Below the pieces are notes generated by a model. It worked only from the letters and a program-made list of their open reading frames with translations, was not told where the DNA came from and did no database searches. A program made the translations under genes and the position numbers. Positions 22,200 through 22,300 of a stretch of 22,300 nucleotides of DNA are shown here, in pieces. Each line of letters opens with the position of its first letter. Within the stretch, counting starts at the first letter, position 1. The stretch comes from Anaerotignum sp. (GTDB lineage Bacteria; Bacillota; Clostridia; Lachnospirales; Anaerotignaceae), in assembly GCA_020024265.1 (NCBI GenBank), contig JAHHTW010000029.1:1-22300 (forward strand), in the 5' to 3' direction.

Positions 22200-22300
22200 G
22201 ATCGGACTTGTGCAGAAAGTATGCCGAAATATAACAGGCTTCTTCCTGATCGTACCTGTGCAGAAAGTATGCCGAAATATGACGGGCTTCTTCCTGATCG
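22200..22300. repeat. 48-bp tandem repeat, truncated by the window edge
   Basis: Two units start at 22200 and 22248, with the first bases (GATCG) of a third at 22296. The units differ at 4 of 48 positions. Each contains GTGCAGAAAGTATGCCGAAA and begins GATCG. The length is a multiple of three and frames on both strands stay open, but no start, stop or ribosome site ties it to a gene here, and a terminator lies directly to the left. Its extent beyond the edge is unknown. Confidence 0.85.

Noticed and set aside
22200..22300. CRISPR array
   Set aside because: The 48-bp units are nearly identical over their full length with no variable spacers, and no cas genes are present.

Overview
The window looks like chromosomal DNA of an anaerobic member of the Clostridia, probably Lachnospirales-like. 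The evidence is strong AGGAGG ribosome sites, moderate-to-low GC, a multidomain flavodiiron protein next to a superoxide reductase, soj/spo0J with Bacillus-type parS sites, a DUF4446 gene, and the stem-loop intergenic repeats common in this class. The species cannot be named from the sequence. There are no rRNA or tRNA genes, no CRISPR array, and no transposase or phage gene.

Left part (1-6848). Positions 1-364 are non-coding and carry a string of stem-loop repeats. An oxygen-defence group follows: a flavodiiron/rubredoxin/NADH:rubredoxin reductase fusion (minus), a desulfoferrodoxin-type superoxide reductase (minus), and a divergent Crp/Fnr-family regulator (plus). The 155-bp gap between the last two holds a 16-bp palindrome that places a TGTTATAAT extended -10 on each strand, and a perfect Crp-type inverted repeat centred at -41.5 of the predicted superoxide reductase start. 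A guanine/hypoxanthine permease and a thioredoxin (both minus) complete this side. Between them lies a 754-bp gap with a DnaA-box cluster.

Middle and right part (6849-22038). Except for one possible small minus-strand ORF at 7026-7178, every gene is on the plus strand. They are a sodium-coupled NSS-family transporter; argS with a lipid kinase; and a partition operon of soj, an SGNH-hydrolase-like gene, spo0J and a DUF4446 gene with a long low-complexity tail. After these come a second DnaA-box cluster, a HAD phosphatase overlapping a secreted copper-amine-oxidase-N-like protein, a zinc-ribbon membrane protein overlapping a TPM-domain protein, an AI-2E-family membrane protein, and a small SnoaL-like protein. 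Two perfect parS sites lie just before soj. The window ends in a repeat copy, a bidirectional terminator and a 48-bp tandem repeat that runs off the edge.

How it fits together. The strand switch near 6.85-7.3 kb, two clusters sharing the same DnaA-box pair, two parS sites and soj/spo0J all suggest an origin-proximal region, although dnaA and dnaN are absent. The most interesting signals are the symmetric divergent promoter with its operator, the paired DnaA-box clusters, and the unexpected gene between soj and spo0J. No clearly new defence or mobile system was found.
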